Assembly (NCBI GenBank): GCA_000499405.2
Contig: HG738137.1
Location: 558,001-622,000, forward strand
Length of the DNA: 64,000 bases
Direction of reading: 5' to 3'
From: Onchocerca volvulus
Lineage: Eukaryota > Nematoda > Chromadorea > Rhabditida > Onchocercidae
Below the pieces are notes generated by a model. The model was given only the letters and a program-made list of their open reading frames with translations. It had not been told where the DNA came from and ran no database searches. Below are positions 63,011 to 64,000 of the stretch, one piece after another. The position numbers were made by a program, and so were the translations under genes. Position 1 is the stretch's first letter; each line of letters starts with the position of its first letter.

Positions 63011-64000
63011 AAAAACAAAAACAAAAATATCAAAAGTGTATAGAAATAATATGAATTGGAAATGCGCAAAACCGAAAAGAAAAAAACAGTGAAAAAAAAG
63101 CAATGATAAAAGAAGACAAAGAAAAACTAAAGAAATAAGTATACCATTATGTTTGAATTATATACTGTAATTCCAATTTTATCAATCCAAAAATTTCAAA
63201 CTTTTGAGAAAGAAATTGCGACAAATGAATCTCAAAGATGCGATAAAGAAACATAACAATTAATATTTAGATATTAAATGAATATGATAAAAATATCAAT
63301 AATATAATGAATGCAATTAATAATTACTCAAAAAAATAAATTTGTCCTTTTCTGGTATCCAAAATAAAATTTAAAAAATCCTGTATATTCGTAAACGACT
63401 CATAAAGAATTACTATACAAAACGTTGCACGGTTTTTTCGGATGATATATAAATATGTAGTCAATAGATATTACGCAGGTAGGAATAGCATCAGTCACAC
63501 AAAGGCATGCTATAGCAGCGACAAGTAAATAATGTCGTAGAATAGACATACTATTACATGCTGCCTAATTCATGACAATCCTCGGTTACAAGCAACTGTA
63601 AAGAGAAACCCTATATAGAACGTAACATTCCGGATCCGGCAGAGCCGGAAACCGTAAAAAACCTCCCAAGGAACCCATCGCACCAACATTCAAGAGCGAG
63701 TTACATTTCGAAATAGGTACGAAAACGCATTTAAGCGCCATAAGATTACGTCACCAGATGAAATGCGGTTCGGAATTATATTTTGCGGCTCCAACTATAT
63801 TTTGCGGTTTCGGCTTAATACATTTGCTTCTGCATGTGCCGGAGTGAATATTATACTGGAATGGTAATATTGGTAGGGACAATGTCTTCGAGTAAATTTA
63901 AATCTAGATTTTGGAATTAGGTCAAAGTTCGAGGTGAAAATTGCATTAAATTTTAGAGGTAAGTTAAAAATGAAGTTAAGAAGTATGCGGCAATTTATCA
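63011..64000. other. emr-1 upstream region
   Basis: No exon is supported. From about 63.59 to 63.85 kb the sequence is clearly GC-richer than its surroundings. It includes an inverted repeat (TTCCGG ... CCGGAA at about 63.63 kb), a TTACGTCA site at 63746-63753 and two TATATTTTGCGG boxes 19 bases apart (63777-63788 and 63796-63807). This looks like promoter DNA of emr-1 or of a divergent gene to the right. Confidence 0.4.

Noticed and set aside
63882..63915. ATGTCTTCGAGTAAAT as the first exon of a divergent plus-strand gene
   Set aside because: An ATG followed after ten bases by a GTAAAT donor is possible, but nothing else supports it and the window ends before a second exon could be seen.

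Overview
The window is AT-rich eukaryotic DNA from a nematode, most likely a parasitic, filarial-like (clade III) worm. The evidence is a set of short exons in AT-rich introns, AG acceptors with T-rich tracts a few bases before most start codons (the form of spliced-leader acceptors), and proteins closest to nematode families, for example a Gq alpha that is nearly the C. elegans EGL-30 protein. The species cannot be fixed from sequence alone.

Six protein-coding genes can be built exon by exon, with every junction in phase. From left to right: (1) pash-1/DGCR8 on the minus strand (240-6266), the RNA-binding half of the Microprocessor, running off the left edge; (2) a globin on the plus strand (19076-22062); (3) the ribosome-biogenesis GTPase LSG1 on the plus strand (25891-30477); (4) ribosomal protein L27 on the plus strand (31615-33734), in the same direction as LSG1 and about 1.1 kb downstream; (5) the Gq alpha subunit egl-30 on the minus strand (38942-55352), with an 11.2 kb first intron; (6) the inner-nuclear-membrane LEM protein emerin, emr-1, on the minus strand (61018-63003), upstream of egl-30 and in the same direction. 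From memory, emr-1/egl-30 and lsg-1/rpl-27 are also neighbouring pairs on C. elegans chromosome I, so this looks like old, conserved linkage.

The DNA between genes (6.3-19.0, 22.1-25.9, 33.7-38.9 and 55.4-61.0 kb) shows no convincing coding exons. It holds Helitron-like termini and a shared interspersed repeat (7.9-9.3 and 24.9-25.5 kb), a tandem array of about 250 bp units (24.0-24.9 kb), several hairpin-forming inverted repeats, short tandem duplications and many microsatellites. The two introns of rpl-27 share a duplicated segment of about 100 bp.

No CRISPR array, operon of bacterial type, tRNA, rRNA or recognisable viral gene was seen. No clearly new multi-gene system was found. The most notable points are a long charged insertion inside the first dsRNA-binding domain of Pasha, a cysteine-bearing tail on the globin, the conserved gene pairs, the intronic duplication in rpl-27, and the repeat family shared by the two Helitron-like loci.
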